From: Algirhabdus cladophorae
Lineage (GTDB): Bacteria > Pseudomonadota > Alphaproteobacteria > Rhodobacterales > Rhodobacteraceae
DNA length: 64,000 nucleotides
NCBI RefSeq assembly: GCF_044772865.1
Contig: NZ_CP173029.1
Coordinates: 558,001-622,000 of the forward strand
Reading direction: 5' to 3'
Both the position numbers and the translations under genes were made by a program. Shown here one piece after another: positions 17,082 to 26,101 of this stretch. The notes beneath the pieces were generated by a model that saw nothing but the letters and a program-made list of their open reading frames with translations, was not told where the DNA came from and did no database searches. The first letter of the stretch is position 1. Each line of letters opens with the position of its first letter.

Positions 17082-18281
17082 ATGTCCCTGTCAAACGGTC
17101 GCCACACTCTCGCCATCCCCGGCCCCTCGGTTATTCCTGAGGCTGTTTTGCAGGCCATGCATCGTCCGGCGCCCAATATTTACACGGGTGCATTGATTGA
17201 TATGACCCATTCGTTGGTCCCTGATCTAAAGTCCATTGCCCGCACGGGGCATCACGTGGCGATGTATATCGCCAACGGCCACGGCTCGTGGGAGGCGGCA
17301 TTGTCCAACACCATGTCCCGGGGTGATAAGATTCTGGTGTTGGCCACGGGGCGCTTCTGTTTGGGCTGGGGCGAGATCGCAAACCGCATGGGTGTCGAGA
17401 CCCAAATCTTGGATTTTGGGCGCGCGTCTGACATCGACACTGATGCGATGGCCGAGGCTTTGAAAGCGGATAAATTCCATGAAATCAAAGCCGTGCTTGC
17501 GGTCCAAGTGGACACATCCACCAGCGTCAAGAACGATGTCACGGCCTTGCGCAAGGTGCTGGATGATATAGGTCACCCGGCGCTTTTGATGATCGACAGC
17601 ATCGCTTGTCTTGGGTGTGATGCGTTTGAAATGGACGCCTGGGGCGTTGATGTGATGGTCACGGGGTGCCAAAAAGGCCTGATGACCCCGCCAGGCATGT
17701 CCTTTGTGTTCTTTAACGACAAAGCAGATGCAGTGCGTGAGACAGCCAATTGCGTCAGTCATTACTGGGATTGGCGGCCGCGTATGGCGCCCGAGATGTA
17801 CTTTCAATACTGGGATGGGACTGCCCCAACGCACCATCTTTACGGCCTGCGCGTCGCGCTTGATATGATCATCGAGGAAGGGTTGGAGGCCGTTTGGGCA
17901 CGCCATCAAACGTTGGCCCACGGCGTTTGGGCCGCTTGCGATGCGTGGGGGCAAGGCGGCCCGTTGGCGATGAATATCAAGGACCCTAGCAAACGCAGCC
18001 ACGCGGTCACCTCAATCGGGATTGGTGCGCCCTATGGCACGCAATTGCGCACGTGGTTGACCCAAGAAGCGGGTGTGACCTTAGGTATCGGTCTTGGCAT
18101 GGGCACGGATGAGGATCCGAACTCGGACGGCTATTTTCGTATTGGCCACATGGGGCACGTGAATGCGCATATGATGTTGGGCACACTGGGGGCGATCGAT
18201 GCAGGCCTTAAGGCCCTAGAAATTCCGCACGGCCCCAACGCAATAGAAGCTGCATCAACGGTCTACGCAAAGCGCGCTTAG
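17082..18281 (+). CDS. Class V PLP aminotransferase (alanine/serine-glyoxylate type)
   Basis: A 399-residue class V aminotransferase. The PLP lysine is Lys198 in VTGCQKGLMTPPG, and the phosphate-contacting NGHGSWE motif is at 65-71. The family interconverts glyoxylate with alanine or serine and is used in photorespiratory, serine-cycle or taurine/purine routes. The exact amino donor cannot be told from this sequence, and no pathway partner lies beside it. Confidence 0.87.
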   Translation: MSLSNGRHTLAIPGPSVIPEAVLQAMHRPAPNIYTGALIDMTHSLVPDLKSIARTGHHVAMYIANGHGSWEAALSNTMSRGDKILVLATGRFCLGWGEIANRMGVETQILDFGRASDIDTDAMAEALKADKFHEIKAVLAVQVDTSTSVKNDVTALRKVLDDIGHPALLMIDSIACLGCDAFEMDAWGVDVMVTGCQKGLMTPPGMSFVFFNDKADAVRETANCVSHYWDWRPRMAPEMYFQYWDGTAPTHHLYGLRVALDMIIEEGLEAVWARHQTLAHGVWAACDAWGQGGPLAMNIKDPSKRSHAVTSIGIGAPYGTQLRTWLTQEAGVTLGIGLGMGTDEDPNSDGYFRIGHMGHVNAHMMLGTLGAIDAGLKALEIPHGPNAIEAASTVYAKRA

Positions 18282-18342
18282 CCCGTTTCTGTTGTGAAAA
18301 TGGTCTGGGGTTAAGGCAGCTAGTTCCAGCACGCAGAGCCCC

Positions 18343-18570
18343 TTACCGCGGATCCCGTCTGGCTGATGCAGGGGCTTGCACCTGCGACCGAACACGGGCG
18401 CGTTTTGGCCGTGTGATCCATTTGTTCATTGCAACAGCAAAGAGGGCCACACCCACAAAGCCATAGATCGCGTAGATTGTTGTTAACGCCATGAATAGTA
18501 CAACTCCTGCCATGCAAAGGAACGCCGTGGTGAAATCTGGTGCGTGACCGATTTTACTGTGATCTCTCAT
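18343..18570 (-). CDS. Small two-helix membrane protein
   Basis: A 75-residue protein with a strong ribosome binding site (GGGAGG six bases before the ATG). Two hydrophobic segments run from about 15 to 35 and 36 to 50, followed by a basic tail KWITRPKRARVRSQ, implying a cytoplasmic C-terminus. No known family is recognised. It lies between two aminotransferase genes. Confidence 0.7.
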   Translation of the reverse strand: MRDHSKIGHAPDFTTAFLCMAGVVLFMALTTIYAIYGFVGVALFAVAMNKWITRPKRARVRSQVQAPASARRDPR

Positions 18571-18616
18571 ATGCGGCCTCCCTGTTAACCCAACGATAAA
18601 ACGAAAGCCTAGCCTG

Positions 18617-19723
18617 TCAAGATTGCGCTGAGGTTAATGCGTGCGGTAAGGCGTTTTTGAAGTGGAGCAAATCGGCATCGGTCCCGCAGGAGATCCGAAT
18701 GCAACGGTCCTGAGGGGCAACGAAGGGCATGCGCACAAATACGCCTTGTTCAATCAAAGACTGCAAAACCCGTTTGGCAAATGCACCGTCTTGCCCGCAA
18801 TCAATTGCGACAAAATTTGTAGCAGAGGCAAGGGGTTGCAGCCCATTGGCGGTGGCAATTTCTGCGATGCTTTTGCGTGAATTTTCAACGGCTTCCAGTG
18901 TTTTTCCAAGATAGTCTTGATCTTGCAACGCGCCCAAAGCCGCGGCCAGTCCGGGTCGCGACATCCCAAAGTGGTTCTTGATTTTAGCAAACTCGCTGAC
19001 GACCCGAGGCGCGCCAATTGCATAGCCCACACGGGCGCCAGCCAAACCATAGGCTTTGGAAAACGTGCGCATCCGGATCACGTTGGGCGGTGTCTCGCCG
19101 ATGGCGGGGGCTGTGCCTGCCGGGGCTGTGTCGATATAGGCCTCGTCCAAAACCAACAGGCAGGTTGGGGGCAGATTTTGGGCAAATGCCACTACATCCT
19201 GTGCCGGGTGCCATGTGCCCATTGGGTTATCCGGGTTGGACAGATAAACCAGCTTTGCATTTGTTTCCAACACCTTGGCAGTAAGCGCTGCGAGGTCTTC
19301 ATGATCATCCTTGTAGGGCACTTTGTGTAGAGTGCCACCAAACCCCGCCACGTGGTAATTGAACGTGGGGTAGGCCCCGTCCGAGGTCACGACCGCATCA
19401 CCGTGGCCCACATAGATCCGCACCAAATAGCCCAGCAAGCCGTCGATGCCTTCGCCAATGACAAACTCGTCTGATCCGATGCCGTGATGGGCGCCAAGCG
19501 CTTGTTTTAGCGCGTGATGTTCGGGGTCGGCATACATCCACGCCTCAGATGCTGCGGCCTGCATGGCGGCCACGGCTTTGGGCGAGGGGCCGAACACATT
19601 TTCATTGGCGCCAAGGCGGGCGTTAAAGGCGGCACCGCGGGCGCGTTCTTGGGTTTCGGGGCCCACAAACGGGACGGTGGCGGGCAGGCTGGCGACCAGC
19701 GGGGTGGGCTTGGGATATGTCAT
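18617..19723 (-). CDS. Class I/II aminotransferase, histidinol-phosphate (HisC) type
   Basis: A 368-residue fold-type I PLP enzyme. NENVFGPSP near 45-50, SNPDNPMGT around 162-170, LDEAYID near 192-198 and the PLP lysine (Lys223 in RTFSKAYGLAGARVGY) are all HisC-like. It could act as histidinol-phosphate or as an aromatic amino acid aminotransferase; no his or aro genes are beside it. The start at 19723 (MTYPKP) matches the family better than the ATG three codons earlier; neither has a good Shine-Dalgarno. Confidence 0.85.
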   Translation of the reverse strand: MTYPKPTPLVASLPATVPFVGPETQERARGAAFNARLGANENVFGPSPKAVAAMQAAASEAWMYADPEHHALKQALGAHHGIGSDEFVIGEGIDGLLGYLVRIYVGHGDAVVTSDGAYPTFNYHVAGFGGTLHKVPYKDDHEDLAALTAKVLETNAKLVYLSNPDNPMGTWHPAQDVVAFAQNLPPTCLLVLDEAYIDTAPAGTAPAIGETPPNVIRMRTFSKAYGLAGARVGYAIGAPRVVSEFAKIKNHFGMSRPGLAAALGALQDQDYLGKTLEAVENSRKSIAEIATANGLQPLASATNFVAIDCGQDGAFAKRVLQSLIEQGVFVRMPFVAPQDRCIRISCGTDADLLHFKNALPHALTSAQS

Positions 19724-19734
19724 GGGCCGCACTA

Positions 19735-19776
19735 TACCCTTGTAATTGTTGAAAGAATAGCCATTTCACAAGGGTA
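19735..19776. promoter_or_regulatory. 9-bp perfect inverted repeat between divergent genes
   Basis: TACCCTTGT (19735-19743) and ACAAGGGTA (19768-19776) are exact inverted copies, centres about 33 bp apart, i.e. close to three helical turns. They lie between the hisC-like start (19723, minus) and the small Tat ORF (19794, plus). An operator for a dimeric regulator is a reasonable guess; no matching regulator is identified. Confidence 0.4.
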
Positions 19777-19793
19777 CGAGTGAGGAATAAACG

Positions 19794-19958
19794 ATGAACT
19801 TATCCCGACGTGGCTTTATGGCCGCAAGTGGGGCGGCCTTGGCGACGCGCGGCGTCGGCATTGCGGCTAAGACCCCGAAAACAAAAGTTATCCTTAAGCT
19901 GGTCTATGACCATTCCAAAGGCATGATGCGTGCCGTTGAAAAGGTCATAAAGCTTTAA
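19794..19958 (+). CDS. 54-residue protein with a twin-arginine (Tat) signal
   Basis: ATG at 19794, with GAGGA seven bases before it, opens a 54-residue frame starting MNLSRRGFMAASGAALAT. SRRGFM is a good match to the Tat consensus (S-R-R-x-F-L/M) and a hydrophobic, alanine-rich core follows, then a basic tail of about 29 residues (PKTKVILKLVYDHSKG...). The last 4 bases overlap the 3' end of valS on the other strand. Tat normally exports folded proteins, so so small a substrate would be unusual; a truncated relic is possible. It is too short for most gene finders. Confidence 0.6.
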   Translation: MNLSRRGFMAASGAALATRGVGIAAKTPKTKVILKLVYDHSKGMMRAVEKVIKL

Positions 19959-22900
19959 GCGATCTCGGCCAGACGGGCGAGGGCTGCGCGGATTTGTACG
20001 GCTTCTTCCTCGCGCTCGGCCATGTTTGTGCGGGCCTCTTCGACGACTTCGGGCGGGGCGGAGGCTATGAATTTCGGGTTATTGACCCGACCGGACAAGC
20101 CTTTGATTTCCTTGTCTAACTTTGCCATCACCTTTTCCAAACGCGCCTGTTCTTCGGCCACGTCGATCACGTCGGCCAAAGGCAACCCAAACGTCCCGCC
20201 AGCCACCGCAATCGTCACCGTGCCTTTGGGCAATTCTGAGACTTCGGTTTTGCTGTCGATGCGCGCAAGCTTCATAATCAAGGCTTCGTTACCTGCCCAA
20301 GCGGTGCGGCCAGCTTCGTCCAGATCCAGTTGAACCAATGGGATTTTTGCGCCTGCAGGGACGTGCATTGCGGTACGGGCTGACCGGATGGACTCAATAA
20401 GCCCGATCACCCAGTTCATTTCCCGATCTGCATTTTCATCAACCAAATCAGTTGCTTGGTAGGTAGGCCAATCGGCGTGAACCAGCATGCCTTTGGCACC
20501 ATCAGCGCGAGGTGCGGCTTCGGCCCACAGCTCTTCGGTGATGAATGGCATGATGGGGTGCAACAGGATGAAACACTGGTCCAGAACCCAACCCATGACT
20601 TCGCGGGTTTCGCGCAGGGTCGCCTCGTCCTCGGAATAGAACAGCGGTTTGGACAGTTCCACATACCAGTCGCAGACCTTGCCCCAAACAAAGGCATAAA
20701 GGGCGAGGGCCGCATCGTTGAAACGGTGCGCTTCGAGGGCGGCGTCAACGGTCTCGCGGGTCTTGGCGACCTCTCCGATGATCCATTTGTTCAGTGTTTG
20801 TGTCGCTGCTGGCAAGCCGTTTGTGGGCGCGGCGTGCGCCTGTTCAAACACGCCGTTCATCTCGGCAAATCGGGCGGCGTTCCACAATTTGGTGCCAAAG
20901 TTCCGGTAACCGGTGATGCGCTGAGTATCCAGTTTCAGGACCCCGCCAAGGGAGGCCATGGCAGCATTTGTAAAGCGCAACGCATCTGCGCCGAACTCGT
21001 CAATGATGTCGAGCGGATCGATGACGTTGCCAACGGACTTCGACATCTTCTTGCCCTTGGCATCGCGCACGAGGCCGTGCAGGTAGACAGTATCGAAGGG
21101 GATTTGGTCTACCACAGCCAGTTGCATCATCATCATGCGGGCTACCCAGAAGAACAGGATGTCCTGACCTGTCACAAGGGTGGATGTGGGGAAGTATTTC
21201 GCCAGCTCGTCGGTTTGTTCGGGCCAGCCAAGAGTGCCGATGGGCCAGAGACCAGAGGAGAACCAAGTGTCTAGGACATCGGGGTCGCGCCACATGACAA
21301 CGTCCGGTTCTCCCGGTAGGGAGCGATGTTCAGGAGCAACGGTTTGAGGTTCAATCCGCCCCCCAACTATGCCAAGGCTGGTCCCCAGCTCCTTTGCTTT
21401 AACGTTTTGTTCCGAATAATAGGCGTAGACCGCTTCGATAAATTCATCTTCGCTTGTGACGCAAAACGAAACCGGGTTTTCATAATCAAAATCCCAAATC
21501 GTAGTGCGAGAGCTTTCGTCCTTGGCAAGACCAAGGGAGGGACGTGGTTCGAAAGTCTTCGGATCATCGAGGAATTTGATCCGTGGCGCATACCAAACCG
21601 GTATCTGGTGCCCCCACCAAAGCTGGCGCGAGATGCACCAAGGCTCGATATTTTCCAGCCAGTGATAGTACACTTTCTCGCCCGACTCCGGCATGATTTT
21701 AACCGTGCCGTCTTTGACCGCATCCAGTGCGGGGCCGACGATTTTGGAGGTCTCGACGAACCACTGATCGGTCAGCATCGGCTCGATCACGACTTTTGAG
21801 CGATCCCCGAACGGCTGCATAATTTTCTTGTTTTCAACGTAAGGGACGGTTTCTGTGACCTCAGTTGTGTTGCCGTCTTCGTCTTTCACCTTGCGCGTCA
21901 CATCATGCATCACGGCAAGGCCTTCGGCAGTGATGTCAGCCACAACGGCCTCACGGGCGTCTTCGCGGGAGAGGCCGCGGTACGCCTCGGGCACAAGGTT
22001 CATGGCGGCGATCATCGCCTCGTCAAACTCTTGTTCGCCATTGGCGATCGCTTGGGCGGTGGTGGCTTCCTCGGCATAGGGTTTTCCATCAGCGCGCATA
22101 GCGGCCTTGGTGTCCATGAGGTTGTACATTGGGATGCCGCCGCGCTTGGCAACTTGGTAGTCGTTGAAGTCGTGCGCACCGGTGATTTTCACCGCACCGG
22201 ACCCGAAGTCCATGTCCGGATATTGGTCGGTGATGATCGGGATCAAACGGCGATGTTCTTTGGGGCCGACGGGAATTTCGCACAGCTTGCCCACGATAGG
22301 CGCATAGCGGGTGTCATCCGGATGAACCGCAACAGCCCCGTCGCCCAGCATGGTTTCAGGGCGGGTTGTAGCGATCGAGATATAATCGCGGGTCTCGCGC
22401 AGCACTTCGTTCCCGTCTTCGTCTTTTTCGACGTATTCATAGGTCTCGCCACCGGCCAGCGGGTATTTGAAGTGCCACATGTGGCCGTCAACTTCGATGT
22501 TTTCTACTTCCAGATCAGAGATGGCGGTTTCGAAACGCGGGTCCCAGTTCACGAGGCGTTTGCCGCGATAGATCAGGCCCTTATTGTACATCTCAACAAA
22601 GACTTTGATAACTGCGTCGTGGAAATTGCCCTCTTCGCCGGCGGGCGCATTGGGGGCGCCGGACATAGTAAAGGCGTTGCGCGTCCAATCGCAGGATGCA
22701 CCGATACGCTTGAGTTGGCTGACAATGCCATTTGCGGTGGCGTCTTTGTATTCCCACGCGTGGGTCATAAACTCGTCACGGGTCAAATCTGTGCGTTTGA
22801 TGTCCTTTTTGGCCAACTCGTTTTCCACGGCCAGTTGCAAGGCGATGCCTGCGTGGTCCTGGCCGGGTTGCCAGAGCGTGTCAAAGCCGCGCATCCGGTG

Positions 22901-23107
22901 CCATCGGATCAGTATGTCTTGCAGCGTGTTGTTGAAGGCGTGTCCGATGTGCAAACGGCCATTCACATTGGGCGGCGGGATCATGATGCAATAGGTCGAT
23001 GCCTCGGGCTTGGCATTGGCGCCGGCCACAAAACATCCGGCCTCTTCCCATTGCTTGTAAAGGCGGCTTTCGGCCTCGGCGGCGTCAAAGTTTTTATCCA
23101 GTGCCAT
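19955..23107 (-). CDS. valS: Valyl-tRNA synthetase
   Basis: The ATG at 23105-23107 with AAGGA upstream gives 1050 residues starting MALDKNFDAAEAESRLYKQWE. Class Ia motifs are present: PPPNVNGRLHIGHAFN (HIGH at 53-56) and GKKMSKSVGN near residue 688. An editing domain lies between them and a C-terminal coiled-coil tRNA-binding arm (EEQARLEKVMAKLDKEIKGL) closes the protein. It charges tRNA-Val. The open frame continues 118 codons upstream, but that stretch lacks family similarity and overlaps the divergent gene. Confidence 0.97.
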   Translation of the reverse strand: MALDKNFDAAEAESRLYKQWEEAGCFVAGANAKPEASTYCIMIPPPNVNGRLHIGHAFNNTLQDILIRWHRMRGFDTLWQPGQDHAGIALQLAVENELAKKDIKRTDLTRDEFMTHAWEYKDATANGIVSQLKRIGASCDWTRNAFTMSGAPNAPAGEEGNFHDAVIKVFVEMYNKGLIYRGKRLVNWDPRFETAISDLEVENIEVDGHMWHFKYPLAGGETYEYVEKDEDGNEVLRETRDYISIATTRPETMLGDGAVAVHPDDTRYAPIVGKLCEIPVGPKEHRRLIPIITDQYPDMDFGSGAVKITGAHDFNDYQVAKRGGIPMYNLMDTKAAMRADGKPYAEEATTAQAIANGEQEFDEAMIAAMNLVPEAYRGLSREDAREAVVADITAEGLAVMHDVTRKVKDEDGNTTEVTETVPYVENKKIMQPFGDRSKVVIEPMLTDQWFVETSKIVGPALDAVKDGTVKIMPESGEKVYYHWLENIEPWCISRQLWWGHQIPVWYAPRIKFLDDPKTFEPRPSLGLAKDESSRTTIWDFDYENPVSFCVTSEDEFIEAVYAYYSEQNVKAKELGTSLGIVGGRIEPQTVAPEHRSLPGEPDVVMWRDPDVLDTWFSSGLWPIGTLGWPEQTDELAKYFPTSTLVTGQDILFFWVARMMMMQLAVVDQIPFDTVYLHGLVRDAKGKKMSKSVGNVIDPLDIIDEFGADALRFTNAAMASLGGVLKLDTQRITGYRNFGTKLWNAARFAEMNGVFEQAHAAPTNGLPAATQTLNKWIIGEVAKTRETVDAALEAHRFNDAALALYAFVWGKVCDWYVELSKPLFYSEDEATLRETREVMGWVLDQCFILLHPIMPFITEELWAEAAPRADGAKGMLVHADWPTYQATDLVDENADREMNWVIGLIESIRSARTAMHVPAGAKIPLVQLDLDEAGRTAWAGNEALIMKLARIDSKTEVSELPKGTVTIAVAGGTFGLPLADVIDVAEEQARLEKVMAKLDKEIKGLSGRVNNPKFIASAPPEVVEEARTNMAEREEEAVQIRAALARLAEIA

Positions 23108-23227
23108 GGGGGCGTTCCTTGCGGTCATATATGGTTGGGGATCAGTTAGCGGTTTGGGGCAAAAAGGAAAAGGGGCGGGGTGGATTTTGCACGTGATTGA
23201 GGGGATGATTGTCTGACAAGGAGTGCC

Positions 23228-24208
23228 ATGATGATTGATCAACCCGACTGCTTTGGATTTGCCTATGATGCACAGGGGGTGCCACGTGCCTTGGAGGATG
23301 TGCAAGGGGCCGTTGCGGGTGTACCGGAGGCGGGGTTTGTCTGGGTCCATGCGCGGATGGGCACGGACGCGGGCGATGCGGTGTTGGCCGCTGGTGGCTT
23401 TGACGGGCTGGTGTTGGCGGCTTTGCGCGCGCCTGAGACGCGGCCACGCTGTTCTAGCCATGCAGATGGCAGTTTAATGAACCTGCGCGGCGTGAACCTG
23501 AACCCCGGGGCCGAACCTGAAGATATGGTCAGCCTGCGAATGTGGGTGCGTGAAAGGGTATTGGTGACGGTGTTGATGCGGCCCTTGCAGGCCGTGTCGG
23601 ACTTGCGGGCTGCAGCGGGGCGAGGGGCTGTGGCCTCGGGGCCTGCGGAATTGGTGGCGCGGCTGGCTTTGCGGTTGGCCGACCGGGCCGAGCCTGTGGT
23701 AGCAGCCCTCAACGAACGGATCGATGCGCTGGAAGAAACGGATCTGTCGGAACTGGGGGTGGCCCAGCGTAGCGAGCTGGCTGATTTGCGGCGGTCGGCG
23801 ATTGTGATGCGCCGTTATATGGTGCCGCAACGGGACGCGCTGAGCACTTTTGAAATCGAGGATCACGGCTGGATGGACAGTGTGACCCAAAGCCGGATCC
23901 GCGAGGCAACCGAACGTGTGACGCGGTTGGGCGAGGAATTGGATGCGATCCGCGACCGCGCACAGATTGTGCGGGACCATCTGTCCGATGCGCGTGCAGA
24001 GCGGATGAATGACCAGATGTTTGTGCTGTCAATCGTGTCTGCGCTGTTTTTGCCTTTGGGCTTTATCACGGGGCTGTTGGGGATAAATGTAGGTGGCGTG
24101 CCCGGTGTCGAGAACGCATGGGCCTTTTGGATTGTCTGCGGATTGATGTTGGTGATTGGCGCTGTTCAATGGCTGATTTTCAGACGTATGGGTATGTTTG
24201 GTCGGTGA
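23228..24208 (+). CDS. CorA-like divalent cation transporter (ZntB-like)
   Basis: A 326-residue protein with an N-terminal cytoplasmic domain, a long helix (about 180-255) and two C-terminal membrane helices at about 268-283 and 297-315. The loop has GIN (285-287) in GLLGINVGGVPG; the CorA family signature is GMN and ZntB also uses GxN variants. The lack of acidic residues in the loop and overall length fit ZntB, a zinc-linked transporter. AAGGAG precedes tandem ATGs at 23228 and 23231. Confidence 0.88.
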   Translation: MMIDQPDCFGFAYDAQGVPRALEDVQGAVAGVPEAGFVWVHARMGTDAGDAVLAAGGFDGLVLAALRAPETRPRCSSHADGSLMNLRGVNLNPGAEPEDMVSLRMWVRERVLVTVLMRPLQAVSDLRAAAGRGAVASGPAELVARLALRLADRAEPVVAALNERIDALEETDLSELGVAQRSELADLRRSAIVMRRYMVPQRDALSTFEIEDHGWMDSVTQSRIREATERVTRLGEELDAIRDRAQIVRDHLSDARAERMNDQMFVLSIVSALFLPLGFITGLLGINVGGVPGVENAWAFWIVCGLMLVIGAVQWLIFRRMGMFGR

Positions 24209-24229
24209 GAACTTTGTGTTCGCAGTGGA

Positions 24230-24672
24230 ATGCATAGGCATCTGACGAAAGTGTTTGGTTTGGCAGGGGTGTCATTGACGTCGATAGCCACGCTTGCGGT
24301 GTCATCCTAGGTCAATTTTATACCGCCGCCTGCGACCTTCAGCCGGGTCTGGCATCCCGGTTCTGCGATGGTCGTCGAGACGGCGTGGGTTACACGCAAC
24401 ACGGGCTGCGCGATTATCGAGTGTGGGACTATCACGACAAGATTGGGGTGTTTCATTCTATCGAGCATCCTGTGGGGCAGGATGTCTGCGTACAGCAATA
24501 AGTGCCTGCGCGCCGCTCTATCTGGTATGATCCGGCCAATCACGCCCGTGTTGCAATTGCTGAGGACCGCGACCCTGCGAAGACGGCCAGCGTTCAGACT
24601 GCAGGGAACGGTTGGAGCCGAAAGCAAAGCGGGAGGTTTGCGGCCCGATGCGCGCGCGCGACCATAGTCGTT
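24230..24672 (+). pseudogene. Decayed gene for a small secreted protein
   Basis: An ATG at 24230 opens MHRHLTKVFGLAGVSLTSIATLAVSS, a plausible signal peptide, that hits TAG at 24308-24310. Protein-like sequence continues in another frame from 24310: GQFYTAACDLQPGLASRFCD, then YTQHGLRDYRVWDYHDKIGVF, up to a TAA at 24499-24501. Beyond this stop the same frame continues with PARRSIWYDPANHARVAIAED. The parts read as one protein broken by a frameshift near 24300 and a nonsense codon at 24499. I do not recognise the family. Codon pattern and aromatic-rich composition are the only support, so this is tentative. Confidence 0.4.
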
Positions 24673-25015
24673 TGGTGACGGGCTATGTGGTCGCGGTCAA
24701 CGCTGTGCGGCGTATTGGCACCTGCTTTGGATTTCAGGAAATCTACCGTGTCCAGTGGTGTGATCTGGAAACCCTTCAAACGCATTGGACCAGATCCCTT
24801 ACGCAGAGCTATCATACCGGTTATCGGTAGGGCATGGGATCTGCAAGTCCCAATATGGCCCCAGTTCGATCCCTAAGATTTCGCGCAAGTGACGAGGTTT
24901 GCACTGTTGATTTGATCCCAAAGTGGAACCTAAAGAGTCAAATTTTAGCTTTATAACGACATTAAGGATCTTTTGAAAAACCTACAGGGCTGAGTTTTTT
25001 GAAGGGACCAGTCGC
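24673..25015. other. Non-coding gap before the Hint-domain gene
   Basis: This stretch has no credible gene. A segment near 24830-24885 looks slightly tRNA-like (GGGATCTGCAAGTCCC followed by GTTCGATCC) but does not fold into a complete cloverleaf. The last 100 bases are AT-rich (about 24930-24990) and should hold the promoter of the downstream gene. Confidence 0.5.
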
Positions 25016-26101
25016 ATGGCTATTTCGACCCAAGATGTTATTTATTTAGGCACGTTTGCGGATGCAGATACCGACGAGACTACGGCGAGCGTAGAAAACG
25101 CGGGGATCTATTTGCAGACTTTTGGGTCCCCTAGTGATCCATTGATAAATCATGTCGAAGAGATGACTTTTGAAGACGCTGACGATAGCGGGGACATCGG
25201 GACCGACAATACTAACACCAGTGATACGACGTCTGGGGAAGGTGGTTTATCCCAAGTAGACTCCCTCGCGGTCGTAAATTTGACAGTTACCTACTCCGAT
25301 GGGTCGACCATGGATGTCACCAATGCGGTGATGTTCCAGACGACCAACGGTGAGCTTTTCTTGTCGAATTCCAGTTACAGTGGGAATGATCTGCGCGGGC
25401 CTGACACCAAAGAAATTCAATCGGTGCAAGTGACGGAGGTCACGAACACCAACTATACTGGTCTTTGGCACAATATGTTCCAAGACTTTGCCTGCTTTGC
25501 CAAAGGCACCAAGATATTGACACCGGATGGCTGCGTGGCGATTGAAACCCTGAAAGCTGGGGATTTGGTGGAGACCCAAGATCGTGGCGCGCAACCCATT
25601 CGCTGGATCGGGGCAGGCGTCGTGCCCACAGATGCCGCGCTGGCCCCCATTCGCATCACCGCAGGTGCATTAGGACTTAATGTACCTAATAAGGATCTTA
25701 GCGTCTCGCCGCAGCACCGGATGCTGGTACGATCCGCGATTATCCAACGGATGACCGATGCCGCGGAGGCGCTTGTCGCGGCCAAAGCATTGCTGCCGCT
25801 GGCCGGTGTCTATGTCGATCGCAGTGCCGCAACAGTGCGCTATTACCATATGCTTTTTGACCACCACGAGGTCATCTGGGCCAATGGTGCCGCCTCGGAA
25901 AGCCTGCTGCCGGGCAAAATGGCCCTGTCTGCCTTGGGGCCCCAAGCGATGTTGGAAATTTTATCGATCTTTCCGCAATTGGCACCGGGCACGGTTCAAC
26001 CTCACCCGGCCCGTACAATCCTCGAAGGCAAAAGACGCAAAAAATCTATCGAACGCCACCTCAAAAATGACCATAATATCTGGTCGGATCAGCGGGTTTA
26101 G
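25016..26101 (+). CDS. Secreted-type protein with a C-terminal Hint (Hedgehog/intein) domain
   Basis: A 361-residue protein. Residues 1-155 are acidic, Asp/Thr/Ser-rich and beta-like, without a classical signal peptide. At Cys160 a Hint domain begins: ACFAKGTKILTPDG, then IETLKAGDLVET, then DLSVSPQHRML at about 228-237 with the block-B type His. The domain family performs self-cleavage at its N-terminal Cys in Hedgehog and inteins; bacterial Hint_2 proteins are frequent in Rhodobacterales and often linked with RTX proteins. Lack of an obvious intein C-terminal block suggests autocleavage rather than splicing. GAAGGGA precedes the ATG. Its end overlaps the HD-domain gene by 4 bp. Confidence 0.88.
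   Translation: MAISTQDVIYLGTFADADTDETTASVENAGIYLQTFGSPSDPLINHVEEMTFEDADDSGDIGTDNTNTSDTTSGEGGLSQVDSLAVVNLTVTYSDGSTMDVTNAVMFQTTNGELFLSNSSYSGNDLRGPDTKEIQSVQVTEVTNTNYTGLWHNMFQDFACFAKGTKILTPDGCVAIETLKAGDLVETQDRGAQPIRWIGAGVVPTDAALAPIRITAGALGLNVPNKDLSVSPQHRMLVRSAIIQRMTDAAEALVAAKALLPLAGVYVDRSAATVRYYHMLFDHHEVIWANGAASESLLPGKMALSALGPQAMLEILSIFPQLAPGTVQPHPARTILEGKRRKKSIERHLKNDHNIWSDQRV

Noticed and set aside
21905..23149. 414-residue plus-strand open frame inside valS
   Set aside because: It is an antisense shadow of a GC-rich, highly conserved gene; no ribosome binding site or recognisable protein features.
23108..23461. 118-codon N-terminal extension of valS
   Set aside because: No family similarity, it overlaps the divergent transporter gene, and a good ribosome binding site marks the ATG at 23107.
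24830..24890. tRNA-like stretch with GGGATCTGCAAGTCCC and GTTCGATCC
   Set aside because: The anticodon loop is eight bases and the T stem does not pair, so no cloverleaf forms. At most a fossil.
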